A stretch of 64,000 nucleotides of DNA from Roseateles sp. XES5 (GTDB lineage Bacteria > Pseudomonadota > Alphaproteobacteria > Rhizobiales > Rhizobiaceae), in NCBI RefSeq assembly GCF_020535545.1, contig NZ_CP084752.1:2817501-2881500 (forward strand), in the 5' to 3' direction. Each line of letters starts with the position of its first letter. Positions within the stretch are counted from its first letter, which is position 1. A program made the position numbers and the translations under genes. This document shows, in pieces, positions 1 to 8,587 of this stretch. Below the pieces are notes generated by a model. That model worked only from the letters and a program-made list of their open reading frames with translations. It was not told the DNA's origin and did not search any database.

Positions 1-2
1 AC

Positions 3-1547
3 AACCGCGGCGATGTCGACGTCATCGGATCGACGCGCACCAAGGCGAACCCGTCGGACACCACCCAGAACAACCTGCTCTTCAAGGTGCGGCACGAGCT
101 GGAAGGCGGCCATCGCATCGGTCTGACCGCCGAGCGCTTCGACCTCGACACCGATACGGACCTGAAGACCCTGCAGGCGACGACGGGCACGCCCTCGCTC
201 ACCTTCAAGCCGGGCGACTACAATGGCTACGACGACACGCAACGCCGCCGCGTCTCGCTCGACTACGATTACACCGCACCGGAAGCCGGTGGTCTCATCG
301 ATGCGGCCAAGCTGACCTTCTACTGGCAGGGCCTCACCAAGGAAGCGGGCTCCTTCGGTTCGCGCAACAGCGGCACGCGCTATGAGCGCCACAACACGAC
401 GGAAGAAAGCTCCGTCGGCGTGACGGGCGGCCTGATCTCGACCTTCGACACCGGCACGTTCAGCCACACGCTGCGCGTCGGCGGCAATGTCGGCTTCTTC
501 TCCTACGACCAGTACCTGCGCGCGGTGCCGGACACGGCCTCCCAGGCGGACGTTCCCAATGTCGACGGCGTGCGCCTCGGCCTCTATGCGGACGACGAGA
601 TCGCCTTCGGCGACAGCGGCTTCAGCCTGACGCCGGGTGTCCGTTTCGACTGGCACCAGTACGACCCGAAGGTTTCCGACGGCTTCAACCGCAACACCGG
701 CATCGGCTATTTCGGCTTCCCGACGGAGCGCAGCGGCGGCCGCGTCTCGCCGAAGCTGCTGGCCTCCTACCAGGTGACGCCGGAACTCGGCCTGTTCGCA
801 CAGTGGTCCATGGCCTATCGCGCGCCGACGGTGGCTGAACTCTACAGCAACTTCACCAATGTCGCTGGCGGCTACGGCGTCATCGGCAACCCGAACCTGA
901 AGTCGGAAACCGGCCATGGCTTCGAGGTCGGCGCCAACTACGAGACGAACGACTTCCAGGGCAAGCTGACGGTCTTCCACAATCGCTACCGCAACTTCAT
1001 CGCGGAAACGACGGCCTTCACCAACGCCTTCCCGCCGGGCTACTACCCGCAGTTCATGATCAACAGCTGGGAAAACCTGAACCGCGTCGAGATTTCGGGC
1101 GTCGAACTCAAGGCGCGCAAGGACCTCGACAACGGTTTCTTCGTGCAGGGCTCGCTGGCCTATGCCTACGGCAAGGACAAGGATACGGGCAACTTCATCC
1201 GCACGGTCGCCCCGCTCAAGGCCATTGCCGGCGTCGGCTATGCCGCCGACCACTGGGGCATGGAGCTGACCGGCATCTTCTCGTCCGGCATGCGTGACGA
1301 TGGCAATGCCAAGACCTTCGACGCGCCGGGCTACGGCATCGCCAACCTCACGGGCTGGTGGGAGCCGGAGCAGATGGAAGGCCTGCGTGTTCAGGCCGGT
1401 GTCTACAACGTCTTCGACAAGCTCTACTACAACGCCGTCGGCGTGCGCCTGAAGGACCCGACCTCGGTCGCCAGCACCAACCAGCCGATGCCCTATTATT
1501 CGGAGCCCGGCCGCACCTTCAAGGTTTCGCTGACCCAGCGTTTCTAA
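3..1547 (+). CDS. TonB-dependent haem/haemoglobin receptor, C-terminal part (5' end outside window)
   Basis: The frame is open from the first bases, so the gene starts upstream; about 514 residues are visible and the plug domain is missing. The visible part is an outer-membrane beta-barrel: alternating aromatic/polar strands, a YRAPTVAELY segment followed by GNPNLKSET (the FRAP/NPNL boxes of haem/haemoglobin receptors), and a terminal phenylalanine as expected for BAM-dependent insertion. It would import haem or a haemoprotein-derived ligand using TonB energy. In S. meliloti the receptor gene shmR lies beside trpE(G), and this gene has the same position, so an ShmR orthologue is likely. No Irr/RirA/Fur box can be judged because the promoter is outside the window. 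Confidence 0.88.
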   Translation, partial: NRGDVDVIGSTRTKANPSDTTQNNLLFKVRHELEGGHRIGLTAERFDLDTDTDLKTLQATTGTPSLTFKPGDYNGYDDTQRRRVSLDYDYTAPEAGGLIDAAKLTFYWQGLTKEAGSFGSRNSGTRYERHNTTEESSVGVTGGLISTFDTGTFSHTLRVGGNVGFFSYDQYLRAVPDTASQADVPNVDGVRLGLYADDEIAFGDSGFSLTPGVRFDWHQYDPKVSDGFNRNTGIGYFGFPTERSGGRVSPKLLASYQVTPELGLFAQWSMAYRAPTVAELYSNFTNVAGGYGVIGNPNLKSETGHGFEVGANYETNDFQGKLTVFHNRYRNFIAETTAFTNAFPPGYYPQFMINSWENLNRVEISGVELKARKDLDNGFFVQGSLAYAYGKDKDTGNFIRTVAPLKAIAGVGYAADHWGMELTGIFSSGMRDDGNAKTFDAPGYGIANLTGWWEPEQMEGLRVQAGVYNVFDKLYYNAVGVRLKDPTSVASTNQPMPYYSEPGRTFKVSLTQRF

Positions 1548-1569
1548 GGTCCTGACCATCGATCGGAAG

Positions 1570-1597
1570 GGGCGGCTTCGGCCGCCCTTTTCTTTTT
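1570..1597 (+). terminator. Intrinsic terminator of the receptor gene
   Basis: A 7-bp GC stem (GGGCGGC / GCCGCCC) with a TTCG tetraloop is followed by a T-rich run (TTTTCTTTTT). It lies 23 bases after the receptor stop and separates it from the trp leader. Confidence 0.9.
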
Positions 1598-1616
1598 GGC
1601 GCGGGGAAGGTTGCCC

Positions 1617-1645
1617 TTGCGCAAGCCCGCATCTGCCGCTAACAA
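1617..1645 (+). promoter_or_regulatory. Promoter of trpL-trpE(G)
   Basis: TTGCGC (1617-1622), a 17-bp spacer and TAACAA (1640-1645) form a housekeeping-type promoter. The expected start lies 7-9 bases downstream, at about 1653-1654, which is the A of the trpL ATG. The transcript would therefore be leaderless, as reported for the trpL of S. meliloti. Position and spacing are read from the sequence; the start site is inferred. Confidence 0.7.
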
Positions 1646-1653
1646 TTCCCGCC

Positions 1654-1698
1654 ATGGAAAACGCACGCATCATCGCTGGCTGGTGGTGGGCTCGCTGA
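1654..1698 (+). CDS. trpL: trp operon leader peptide (14 aa, three tandem Trp codons)
   Basis: The ATG opens a 14-codon ORF encoding MENARIIAGWWWAR, then TGA. The three consecutive TGG codons at positions 10-12 and the WWWAR ending match the trpL peptide of S. meliloti and relatives, where ribosome stalling on the Trp codons controls attenuation of trpE(G). In S. meliloti the released leader RNA (rnTrpL) and the peptide were also reported to act in trans. There is no Shine-Dalgarno sequence before the ATG and the promoter sits at leaderless distance. The gene is 113 bases upstream of trpE(G). Confidence 0.93.
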   Translation: MENARIIAGWWWAR

Positions 1699-1765
1699 GG
1701 CGGCCTTGACCAGTCATGCGTGATTGAGACGACAAGCCGCCCGGAACCTTCGAGGCGGCTTTTTT
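1699..1765 (+). terminator. trp attenuator: alternative antiterminator and terminator hairpins
   Basis: AAGCCGCC (1734-1741) can pair with GGCGGCTT (1754-1761) to form a terminator followed by a T-run to 1765. Alternatively GCCGCC (1736-1741) can pair with GGCGGC (1699-1704), which begins directly after the trpL stop codon, forming an antiterminator. A ribosome stalled on the Trp codons would leave 1699-1704 free. This is the classic mutually exclusive attenuation layout. Confidence 0.85.
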
Positions 1766-1811
1766 GTGTTCGGGCCGCCTCAAACGTCCGGGCCTGAAAC
1801 GGAGTTGGGGA

Positions 1812-4001
1812 ATGGCCACGAAAATTCTGGAAGACGGCGGCGAAGCCTATGAAACGCGGGGCGGCGTGACCGTCACCCGCCGTCGCCGCGCGGCGGATTA
1901 CGCTGGGGCGATCTCCGCCTATGTCGACAAGCTCGACGAGCGGCGCGGCGCGGTCTTCTCCTCGAACTACGAATATCCGGGCCGCTACACCCGCTGGGAT
2001 ACGGCCGTCGTCGATCCGCCGCTCGGCATTTCCTCCTTCGGCCGCGCCGTCTGGATCGAGGCCTACAATGCGCGTGGCGAGGTGCTGCTGTCCTTCATCG
2101 CGGATGGCCTCGCGCAGGTGCCGGAACTGGCGCTCGGCGCGCGCACGGCAAGTCGCCTCGATCTCGAAGTGAAGCAGCCCGACCGCGTCTTCACCGAGGA
2201 AGAGCGCTCCAAGATGCCGACGGTCTTCACGGTGCTGCGCGCCGTGACCGATCTCTTCCATTCGGCGGAGGACGCCAGCCTCGGCCTCTATGGGGCCTTC
2301 GGCTACGACCTCGCCTTCCAGTTCGACGCCATCGACCTGAAGCTGAAGCGGCCGGACGACCAGCGCGACATGGTGCTGTTCCTGCCGGACGAAATCCTCG
2401 TCGTCGACCACTACGCCGCCAAGGCCTGGATCGATCGTTACGATTTCGCGAAGGACGGGATTTCGACCGAGGGCCGGGACGAGGCCATCGCGTCCGAGCC
2501 CTTCAGGACCGTCGACGTCATTCCCCCGCACGGCGATCATCGTCCGGGCGAATATGCCGAACTGGTCGTCAAGGCGAAGGAGAGCTTCCGGCGCGGCGAC
2601 CTTTTCGAGGTGGTGCCCGGCCAGAAGTTCTTCGAGCGCTGCGAAAGCAAGCCCTCGGAAATCTCCCGCCGTCTCAAGGCGATCAATCCGTCGCCCTATT
2701 CCTTCTTCATCAATCTCGGCAACCAGGAATATCTCGTCGGCGCTTCGCCGGAAATGTTCGTGCGCGTGTCGGGCCGCCGCATCGAGACCTGCCCGATCTC
2801 GGGCACGATCAAGCGCGGCGACGACCCGATTGCCGACAGCGAGCAGATCCTGAAGCTGCTGAATTCCAAGAAGGACGAGTCCGAGCTCACCATGTGCTCG
2901 GACGTCGACCGCAACGACAAGAGCCGCGTCTGCGAGCCGGGCTCCGTCAAGGTCATCGGCCGCCGGCAGATCGAGATGTATTCGCGCCTCATCCATACGG
3001 TCGACCATATCGAGGGGCGCCTGCGCGACGACATGGACGCCTTCGACGGCTTCCTGTCGCATGCCTGGGCGGTCACCGTGACGGGCGCGCCGAAGCTCTG
3101 GGCGATGCGCTTCATCGAAGCGCATGAGAAGAGCCCGCGTGCATGGTATGGTGGGGCGATCGGCATGGTCGGCTTCAACGGCGACATGAACACCGGCCTG
3201 ACACTGCGCACCATCCGCATCAAGGACGGTATCGCCGAGGTGCGCGCCGGGGCGACGCTGCTCTACGATTCCAGCCCGGAAGAAGAAGAAGCCGAAACCG
3301 AACTGAAGGCATCCGCCATGATCGCAGCCATCCGGGACGCAAGGTCCGGCAATTCCGCCAAGGTCCAGCGCGACGTCGCGGCCGTCGGGGCAGGGGTGAA
3401 CATCCTGCTCGTCGACCACGAGGACAGCTTCGTGCACACGCTCGCCAACTACTTCCGCCAGACCGGCGCCACCGTCACGACGGTGCGCACACCCGTGCCG
3501 GAAGAGGTGTTCGACCGCATCAAGCCGGATCTCGTCGTGCTTTCGCCCGGCCCCGGCAGTCCGAAGGATTTCGACTGCAAGGCGACGATCAAGAAGGCGC
3601 GCGCCCGCAACCTGCCGATCTTCGGCGTCTGCCTCGGCCTGCAGGCGCTTGCCGAAGCCTATGGCGGGGAGCTGCGCCAGCTTGCCATACCCATGCACGG
3701 CAAACCCTCGCGCATCCGCGTGCTGGAGCCCGGCATCGTCTTCTCCGGCCTCGGCAAGGAAGTGACGGTCGGTCGCTACCATTCGATCTTCGCCGACCCC
3801 TCGACGCTGCCGCGCGATTTCATCATCACGGCGGAGAGCGAGGACGGAACGATCATGGGCATCGAGCATGCCAGCGAGCCGGTTGCCGCCGTGCAGTTCC
3901 ATCCCGAATCCATCATGACGCTCGGCCAGGATGCCGGCATGCGCATGATCGAGAATGTGGTGGCGCATCTGTCGAAGAAGGCGAAGGTCAAGGCGGCCTG
4001 A
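1812..4001 (+). CDS. trpE(G): Anthranilate synthase, fused TrpE-TrpG
   Basis: A 729-aa fusion of both anthranilate synthase subunits, the same length I recall for the S. meliloti enzyme. Residues about 1-510 form the TrpE chorismate-utilising domain; residues about 530-729 form the TrpG glutamine amidotransferase, with the nucleophile Cys in GVCLGLQ and the catalytic His/Glu in VQFHPES. It converts chorismate and glutamine to anthranilate, the first step of tryptophan synthesis in the cytoplasm. The start is the ATG at 1812, preceded by GGAG, because the longer frame from 1764 would begin inside the attenuator. Expression should be set by trpL attenuation and by Trp feedback on the TrpE domain. 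Confidence 0.97.
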   Translation: MATKILEDGGEAYETRGGVTVTRRRRAADYAGAISAYVDKLDERRGAVFSSNYEYPGRYTRWDTAVVDPPLGISSFGRAVWIEAYNARGEVLLSFIADGLAQVPELALGARTASRLDLEVKQPDRVFTEEERSKMPTVFTVLRAVTDLFHSAEDASLGLYGAFGYDLAFQFDAIDLKLKRPDDQRDMVLFLPDEILVVDHYAAKAWIDRYDFAKDGISTEGRDEAIASEPFRTVDVIPPHGDHRPGEYAELVVKAKESFRRGDLFEVVPGQKFFERCESKPSEISRRLKAINPSPYSFFINLGNQEYLVGASPEMFVRVSGRRIETCPISGTIKRGDDPIADSEQILKLLNSKKDESELTMCSDVDRNDKSRVCEPGSVKVIGRRQIEMYSRLIHTVDHIEGRLRDDMDAFDGFLSHAWAVTVTGAPKLWAMRFIEAHEKSPRAWYGGAIGMVGFNGDMNTGLTLRTIRIKDGIAEVRAGATLLYDSSPEEEEAETELKASAMIAAIRDARSGNSAKVQRDVAAVGAGVNILLVDHEDSFVHTLANYFRQTGATVTTVRTPVPEEVFDRIKPDLVVLSPGPGSPKDFDCKATIKKARARNLPIFGVCLGLQALAEAYGGELRQLAIPMHGKPSRIRVLEPGIVFSGLGKEVTVGRYHSIFADPSTLPRDFIITAESEDGTIMGIEHASEPVAAVQFHPESIMTLGQDAGMRMIENVVAHLSKKAKVKAA

Positions 4002-4104
4002 CGGCCGGATTGCCCCATGCCCCTGCCGGCGTTTCCATTCCTGTGCGCCAGGCTGCATAGGCTTTGACAAAGCTGTCCGGCTGGTCCATAGCGAACCCGA
4101 AGAG

Positions 4105-4139
4105 AAAACCGCGTGCACGTCCCCGTGCGCGCGGTTTTG
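4105..4139 (+). terminator. Terminator after trpE(G)
   Basis: AAAACCGCG-T-GCACG pairs with CGTGC-GC-GCGGTTTT around a short TCCC loop, ending in a TTTT run. It lies about 100 bases after trpE(G) and ends about 50 bases before the next gene. Confidence 0.7.
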
Positions 4140-4191
4140 CGTTGATGGGCCAGGCTTTTTGCAACTCGTTTGCATGCGCATGGAGAGTGGT

Positions 4192-5109
4192 ATGGGAAAT
4201 TCTGACGGCAACACGGTCAAGCGGCTGGCGCTCTGGGGCATTCCATTGTCCCTCGGCGTCATGGGACTGAAGCTCGTCGCCTGGTGGGTGACGGGCTCGG
4301 TGGCGCTGCTTTCGGACGGGCTTGAATCGAGCGTCAACGTGGTGGCGGCCATCGTCGCCTTCGCGGCGATCAGCTATGCGGCGAAGCCCGCCGACAAGAC
4401 GCATCCCTTCGGCCACCACAAGGCGGAATACCTGTCGGCGGTTCTGGAAGGTGTGCTGATCGTCGTGGCGGCGCTGCTGATCGTGATGGAGGCGGTGCCG
4501 GCGGTGCTCGCACCGGTGCCGATGGAAGCGCCCCTGCTGGGTCTCGTCATCAATTTCGCGGCGGGCGTCATCAATGCGGCCTGGGCCTATGTGCTCATTC
4601 GTGCCGGCCGGCGCTATCGCTCGCCGGCGCTTTCGGCCGACGGCCAGCATATTCTTTCCGACGTCGTCACCTCGATCGGCGTGCTCGTCGGCCTCGTCCT
4701 GGCAATCGTCACCGGCTATGCCGTGCTCGATCCGCTGCTGGCAGTGCTCGTCGCGCTCAACATCCTCTATCAGGGCTGGAAGGTCATCGCCCATTCGGTC
4801 GACGGGCTGATGGACCACGCCGTGGAGCGGGAGGAAGCCGAGGCGATCCAGGCGGCGATCGCGGCGAACGGCGCGGGCTCGCTCGGCGTGCACGACCTCA
4901 AAACCCGGCGGGCGGGATCGGCGACCTTCGTCGATTTCCATCTCGTCGTTTCCGCAGCCATGCCCGTGGGCGAGGCGCACGAGATCTGCGACCGGCTGGA
5001 GGACGCCATCAGCGCCGTGCAGCCGGGCGCGCAGGTCGCTATCCATGTCGAGCCGGAAACCGAGAAGGCGCACGGCATCAAGGTGAAAATCGAAAGGGTC
5101 GCACAATGA
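4192..5109 (+). CDS. Cation diffusion facilitator (YiiP/FieF-type, probable Mn/Fe exporter)
   Basis: A 305-aa CDF protein. About six membrane segments fill residues 12-205, with the metal-site stretches SDGLESSVN in the second helix, the cytoplasmic-loop signature [10 protein letters not shown], and DGQHILSDV (His-x3-Asp) in the fifth helix, followed by a cytoplasmic regulatory domain of about 95 residues. The family exports divalent metals against protons across the inner membrane. The S. meliloti gene at this position (SMc02724, SmYiiP) was described as a manganese exporter; substrate here is inferred from that. The start at 4192 has GGAG six bases upstream. The stop overlaps the queF start (ATGA), so the two are translationally coupled. 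Confidence 0.92.
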   Translation: MGNSDGNTVKRLALWGIPLSLGVMGLKLVAWWVTGSVALLSDGLESSVNVVAAIVAFAAISYAAKPADKTHPFGHHKAEYLSAVLEGVLIVVAALLIVMEAVPAVLAPVPMEAPLLGLVINFAAGVINAAWAYVLIRAGRRYRSPALSADGQHILSDVVTSIGVLVGLVLAIVTGYAVLDPLLAVLVALNILYQGWKVIAHSVDGLMDHAVEREEAEAIQAAIAANGAGSLGVHDLKTRRAGSATFVDFHLVVSAAMPVGEAHEICDRLEDAISAVQPGAQVAIHVEPETEKAHGIKVKIERVAQ

Positions 5110-5570
5110 GCAAGACGGACGTTTCAGGCCTTTCCCAGCTTGGGCAGACGGTCGATCTTCCCGCCAATCCGGAAACGGCGGTGCTGGAAAAGGTGCCGAG
5201 CAGTCATGCCGGCACGGATTTCGTGGTGCGTTTCACCACGCCGGAATTCACCTCGCTCTGCCCGATGACCGGCCAGCCGGATTTCGCGCATATCGTCATC
5301 GACTACATTCCGGACGGCTGGCTGGTCGAATCGAAGTCGCTGAAGCTCTACCTTCATTCCTTCCGCAATCACGGTGCCTTCCATGAGGACTGCACCATCG
5401 ACATCGCCAAGCGGCTAGTCGGCCTGCTGGAGCCGAAATGGCTGCGCATCGGCGCCTACTGGTATCCGCGCGGCGGCATCCCCATCGACGTGTTCTGGCA
5501 GACCGGCGATGCGCCGCAGGGCGTCTGGATCCCCGAGCAGGGCGTGCAGCCCTATCGCGGCCGCGGCTGA
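5106..5570 (+). CDS. queF: NADPH-dependent 7-cyano-7-deazaguanine (preQ0) reductase
   Basis: A 154-aa type I QueF. It reduces preQ0 to preQ1 in queuosine biosynthesis, a nitrile-to-amine reduction unique to this tunnelling-fold enzyme. Diagnostic features are the nucleophilic Cys in [11 protein letters not shown] near residue 56, the QueF motif ESKSLKLY and the following HEDC segment. The length is normal for the unimodular form. It overlaps the upstream exporter gene by 4 bases. No other queuosine gene is in the window. Confidence 0.96.
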   Translation: MSKTDVSGLSQLGQTVDLPANPETAVLEKVPSSHAGTDFVVRFTTPEFTSLCPMTGQPDFAHIVIDYIPDGWLVESKSLKLYLHSFRNHGAFHEDCTIDIAKRLVGLLEPKWLRIGAYWYPRGGIPIDVFWQTGDAPQGVWIPEQGVQPYRGRG

Positions 5571-5636
5571 GGGCGCATTTACCCTGTTTTCCGGTGGCGC
5601 TGCGAAGGTCTATCGCGGCCTATCGGTTTTGTTGCA

Positions 5637-5665
5637 TTGTCTTGGCCAGTGAGTCGCATTATCTG
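5637..5665 (+). promoter_or_regulatory. Candidate promoter for clpP
   Basis: TTGTCT (5637-5642), a 17-bp spacer and TATCTG (5660-5665) lie 41 bases upstream of the clpP start, in the 136-base gap after queF. Assigned by consensus and spacing only. Confidence 0.45.
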
Positions 5666-5706
5666 AACAGCGACAGGACTATTGACGAGCAATCCGGAGA
5701 CTTTGG

Positions 5707-6285
5707 ATGAGCGACGAAGACGACAAGAAGACGGAACTGCCCCTGGGCAAGGAAACGGAGGCGAACCTTTTCAAGTCGCGTTCGATCTTCATCTACGGGC
5801 CGATCAACCAGGAACTGGCGCAGAAGGTCTGCTCGCAGCTCGTGGCGCTTGCCGCCGCCAGCGACGACGACATCCGCATCTACGTCAATTCGCCGGGCGG
5901 CCATGTGGAATCGGGCGATTCGATCCACGACATGATCAAGTTCATCAAGCCGAAGGTCTGGATGATCGGCACCGGCTGGGTCGCTTCCGCCGGCGCGCTG
6001 ATCTATGTCGCTGCGCCCAAGGAACAGCGCCTCTGCCTGCCGAACACCCGCTTCCTGCTGCATCAACCGTCGGGCGGCACCCGCGGCATGGCTTCGGATA
6101 TCGAGATCCAGGCGCGCGAAATCATCAAGATGAACGAGCGCCTCAACAAGATCTTCGCCGACGCCACCGGCCAGCCGATCGAGAAGATCGCCAAGGACAC
6201 GGACCGCGACTACTGGCTCTCGGCAGAAGAAGCCAAGGGCTACGGCCTCGTCTCGCGCATCGTGACGTCGCAGGCCGATATCTGA
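5707..6285 (+). CDS. clpP: ATP-dependent Clp protease proteolytic subunit (solitary ClpP paralogue)
   Basis: A 192-aa ClpP-family serine protease. The triad can be read: Ser94 in WVASAG, His119 in LLHQPSGG and Asp168 in DRDYWLSA, with the oxyanion-loop NSPGG at 61-65. ClpP rings degrade proteins delivered by Clp ATPases. The sequence differs from the housekeeping ClpP next to clpX: no clpX follows, and [11 protein letters not shown] replaces the usual GQAASMGA segment. It corresponds by position to the extra rhizobial paralogue often called ClpP2. It has its own promoter and a strong terminator, so it is probably monocistronic. Confidence 0.93.
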   Translation: MSDEDDKKTELPLGKETEANLFKSRSIFIYGPINQELAQKVCSQLVALAAASDDDIRIYVNSPGGHVESGDSIHDMIKFIKPKVWMIGTGWVASAGALIYVAAPKEQRLCLPNTRFLLHQPSGGTRGMASDIEIQAREIIKMNERLNKIFADATGQPIEKIAKDTDRDYWLSAEEAKGYGLVSRIVTSQADI

Positions 6286-6310
6286 GGCTTTTCGGCCACT
6301 TGAATTGAGG

Positions 6311-6340
6311 AAGCCCTCCCTTTGTGGAGGGCTTTTTCTT
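6311..6340 (+). terminator. Intrinsic terminator of clpP
   Basis: AAGCCCTCC pairs with GGAGGGCTT around a CTTTGT loop, followed by TTTTTCTT. It lies 26 bases after the clpP stop. Confidence 0.92.
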
Positions 6341-6349
6341 ATGGGTGGG

Positions 6350-6378
6350 TTGCGCCGCGGCGTTCCCGCCGGTATAGA
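6350..6378 (+). promoter_or_regulatory. Promoter of the leuA leader
   Basis: TTGCGC (6350-6355), a 17-bp spacer and TATAGA (6373-6378). The -35 hexamer and spacing are the same as at trpL. The expected start falls at about 6385-6386, on the ATG of the leucine-rich leader ORF. Inferred from consensus and position. Confidence 0.65.
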
Positions 6379-6385
6379 CGGCCTC

Positions 6386-6511
6386 ATGTTGAAGACCAGC
6401 GCACAGATCATCGAACGAGTTTCCCGCGGCAGCGCAGCTGTTCGCGAGCGTTCGCGCGGCTTCTCCTCGCTTCTTCTTCTCGGCCTTACGCGCGGTTGCC
6501 GGGTTCGCTGA
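6386..6511 (+). CDS. Putative leu leader peptide (41 aa, Leu-Leu-Leu-Leu run), probably leaderless
   Basis: A 41-codon ORF that starts where the promoter predicts transcription should begin and has no Shine-Dalgarno sequence. Codons 29-32 are CTT CTT CTT CTC, then Gly and another Leu (SSLLLLGL), and the ORF ends eight codons later. It is followed by pairing segments and, 147 bases on, by leuA. A leucine-codon run before a leucine biosynthesis gene is the hallmark of ribosome-mediated attenuation. The peptide has no other recognisable feature. The longer frame from 6305 would begin inside the clpP terminator and is unlikely. Confidence 0.7.
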   Translation: MLKTSAQIIERVSRGSAAVRERSRGFSSLLLLGLTRGCRVR

Positions 6512-6554
6512 GGAGCGCCCGGCGGCCGAAAAGCCCGCCCGGCAATAGCTCCTC
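6510..6554 (+). promoter_or_regulatory. Candidate leuA attenuator pairing region
   Basis: GAGGAGC (6510-6516), overlapping the leader stop codon, can pair with GCTCCTC (6548-6554); an inner GGCGG/CCGCC stem supports the hairpin. The same GAGGAG could instead pair with CTCCTC (6463-6468), just before the Leu codons, giving competing structures. Only GTTTC follows, so a true T-run terminator is not evident and the mechanism (termination or blocked initiation) is open. Confidence 0.5.
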
Positions 6555-6565
6555 GTTTCACCCCC

Positions 6566-6587
6566 AATGCATGAATTCCGATGCATT
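6566..6587. repeat. Perfect short inverted repeat upstream of leuA
   Basis: AATGCAT (6566-6572) and ATGCATT (6581-6587) form a perfect 7-bp inverted repeat with an 8-base loop, 72 bases before the leuA start. It could be an RNA hairpin of the leader or a protein-binding site. No T-run follows. Confidence 0.55.
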
Positions 6588-6658
6588 CGCCGTCGCCAAG
6601 CGCCGATCCTTGCGCTAAGACCTTGTCGCGAATGCCGGGACGACGAAGAGACGAAGCG

Positions 6659-8365
6659 ATGATTTTGAAGACCCATACCCCCAAGCAGGGCATGCCCGAC
6701 GCCGTAACCAAGTATCAGCCCTATCCGACGATCAACATTCCCGACCGCACCTGGCCGGGCAAGGTGATCGACAAGGCACCGATCTGGTGTTCGGTGGACC
6801 TGCGCGACGGCAACCAGTCGCTGATCAACCCGATGGGCCACGACCGCAAGGCCCGCATGTTCCAGTTGCTGCTCGACATGGGCTTCAAGGAAATCGAGAT
6901 CGGTTTCCCCTCCGCCTCGCAGACCGACTTCGATTTCGCCCGCTGGTGCGTCGAGCAGGGCAACGTTCCGAACGACGTTTCCCTGCAGGTTCTGGTGCAG
7001 TGCCGCCCGGAACTGATCACGCGTACCTTCGAGGCGCTGGAAGGCGCGCATAAGCCGATCATCCATTTCTACAATTCCACCAGCGAATTGCAGCGCCGCG
7101 TGGTCTTCGCCAAGGACGTCGCCGGCATCAAGCAGATCGCCACCGACGCGGCCAAGATGATCACCGACATGGCCGCCAAGGCCGGCGGCGGCTATCGCTT
7201 CGAGTATTCGCCGGAAAGCTTTACCGGCACCGAGCTGGAAGTCGCGCTGGAAATCTGCAACGCGGTCGTCGAGATCGTGAAGCCGACCGCCGACAACAAG
7301 CTGATCCTCAACCTGCCCTCGACCGTCGAGATGGCGACGCCGAACATCTATGCCGACCAGATCGAGTGGATGTGCCGCAACATCGACAACCGCGAAAACG
7401 TCCTCATCTCGCTTCATCCGCACAACGACCGCGGCACGGGCATCGCCGCGACGGAACTGGGCCTGATGGCCGGCGCCGACCGCGTCGAAGGCACGCTGTT
7501 CGGCAATGGCGAGCGCACGGGCAATGTCGACGTCGTCACGCTGGCGCTCAACATGTACACGCAGGGCGTCGATCCCAAGCTCGATTGCTCCGACATCGAG
7601 CGCATCAAGTCGGTCTACGAATATTCCAACGAGATGGCCATTCCGGAGCGTCATCCTTACGTCGGCGAACTGGTCTACACGGCCTTTTCCGGCTCGCACC
7701 AGGACGCCATCAACAAGGGCATGAAGGCCATCAAGAAGGCCAACAAGCCATTGTGGGAAGTGCCCTACCTGCCGATCGACCCGCAGGACGTCGGCCGTTC
7801 CTACGAGGCGATCATCCGCATCAACTCGCAGTCGGGCAAGGGCGGCATCGCCTACATCCTGCAGGAAGACTACGGCATCAACCTGCCGCGCAACCTGCAG
7901 GTGGAGTTCCGCGACGAGATCCAGCGCATCACGGACGAGGAGGGCGTCGAGCTGCCGGCCAAGCGCATCCATGAGAGCTTCATGGAACGCTACGTCACGC
8001 AGCCCGGCACGCGCCTGCGCTTCGTCGACCACCACACCTATCCCGATGCCGGCCAGAAGGGCTCGCGCATCGTTGCCGCCGAGATCACTGACGGCGGCGA
8101 GGTCAAGCGCATCGAGGGCAAGGGCACCGGCCCGATCGACGGCTTCATCAATGCGCTGTCGATCTATCTCGGCGTTCCGATGTCGGTGGTCGACTATTCC
8201 GAACACTCGCTGCAGCAGGGCTCGAACGCGGCGGCCATCGCCTATGTCGAGGTCCAGCATCCCGGCGGCAAGCTGTTCGGCGTCGGCATCAACACCAACA
8301 TCGTGACGGCCTCGCTCGAAGCCATCGTCTCGGCTGCCAACCACGTGATCGCCGCGCGCGGCTGA
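6659..8365 (+). CDS. leuA: 2-isopropylmalate synthase
   Basis: A 568-aa long-form (type 2) LeuA. It condenses acetyl-CoA and 2-oxoisovalerate to 2-isopropylmalate, the committed step of leucine synthesis. The N-terminal TIM-barrel HMGL-like domain (about 45-320) carries the active-site stretch CSVDLRDGNQSL, the metal-site HPHNDRGTG and the GNGERTGNVD loop. The C-terminal part (about 430-560) is the leucine-feedback domain. The ATG at 6659 is chosen; the upstream frame to 6581 runs into the leader hairpins. It is monocistronic, ends in a terminator, and is probably attenuated by the leader ORF at 6386. Confidence 0.97.
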   Translation: MILKTHTPKQGMPDAVTKYQPYPTINIPDRTWPGKVIDKAPIWCSVDLRDGNQSLINPMGHDRKARMFQLLLDMGFKEIEIGFPSASQTDFDFARWCVEQGNVPNDVSLQVLVQCRPELITRTFEALEGAHKPIIHFYNSTSELQRRVVFAKDVAGIKQIATDAAKMITDMAAKAGGGYRFEYSPESFTGTELEVALEICNAVVEIVKPTADNKLILNLPSTVEMATPNIYADQIEWMCRNIDNRENVLISLHPHNDRGTGIAATELGLMAGADRVEGTLFGNGERTGNVDVVTLALNMYTQGVDPKLDCSDIERIKSVYEYSNEMAIPERHPYVGELVYTAFSGSHQDAINKGMKAIKKANKPLWEVPYLPIDPQDVGRSYEAIIRINSQSGKGGIAYILQEDYGINLPRNLQVEFRDEIQRITDEEGVELPAKRIHESFMERYVTQPGTRLRFVDHHTYPDAGQKGSRIVAAEITDGGEVKRIEGKGTGPIDGFINALSIYLGVPMSVVDYSEHSLQQGSNAAAIAYVEVQHPGGKLFGVGINTNIVTASLEAIVSAANHVIAARG

Positions 8366-8389
8366 TCGTTCGCATCGTCAGAATTCGAG

Positions 8390-8421
8390 GAGCCCGGCGG
8401 CCTTGCTGCCGGGCTCTTTTT
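8390..8421 (+). terminator. Intrinsic terminator of leuA
   Basis: GAGCCCGGC pairs with GCCGGGCTC, followed by TTTTTG. It lies about 25 bases after the leuA stop. The following stretch to 8587 holds no gene that I can support. Confidence 0.92.
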
Positions 8422-8587
8422 GTCCGGGGCATGCCTGTGGCGTGGCTGGGCGGCTCGAGCCCACCCATGACGAAGCGGCAGGGCATGTCGGGGATAATTG
8501 GGGAGGGGAAACGACAGCTTCAGCTTCGCCCGACGGCAGGCCCGGGCCTGACTCGACGATCCAGATGCCAGGCTTAGGCCTGTCAGG

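Noticed and set aside
5707..6285. Apparent loss of the ClpP catalytic Asp (Ser in GLVS where E. coli has GLVD)
   Set aside because: The catalytic Asp of E. coli ClpP lies earlier, in the RD..LSA stretch, and is present here as Asp168; the triad is intact.
6143..8344. 733-aa open frame on the minus strand across leuA
   Set aside because: It is antisense to leuA and clpP, has no family resemblance and reflects the high GC codon pattern.
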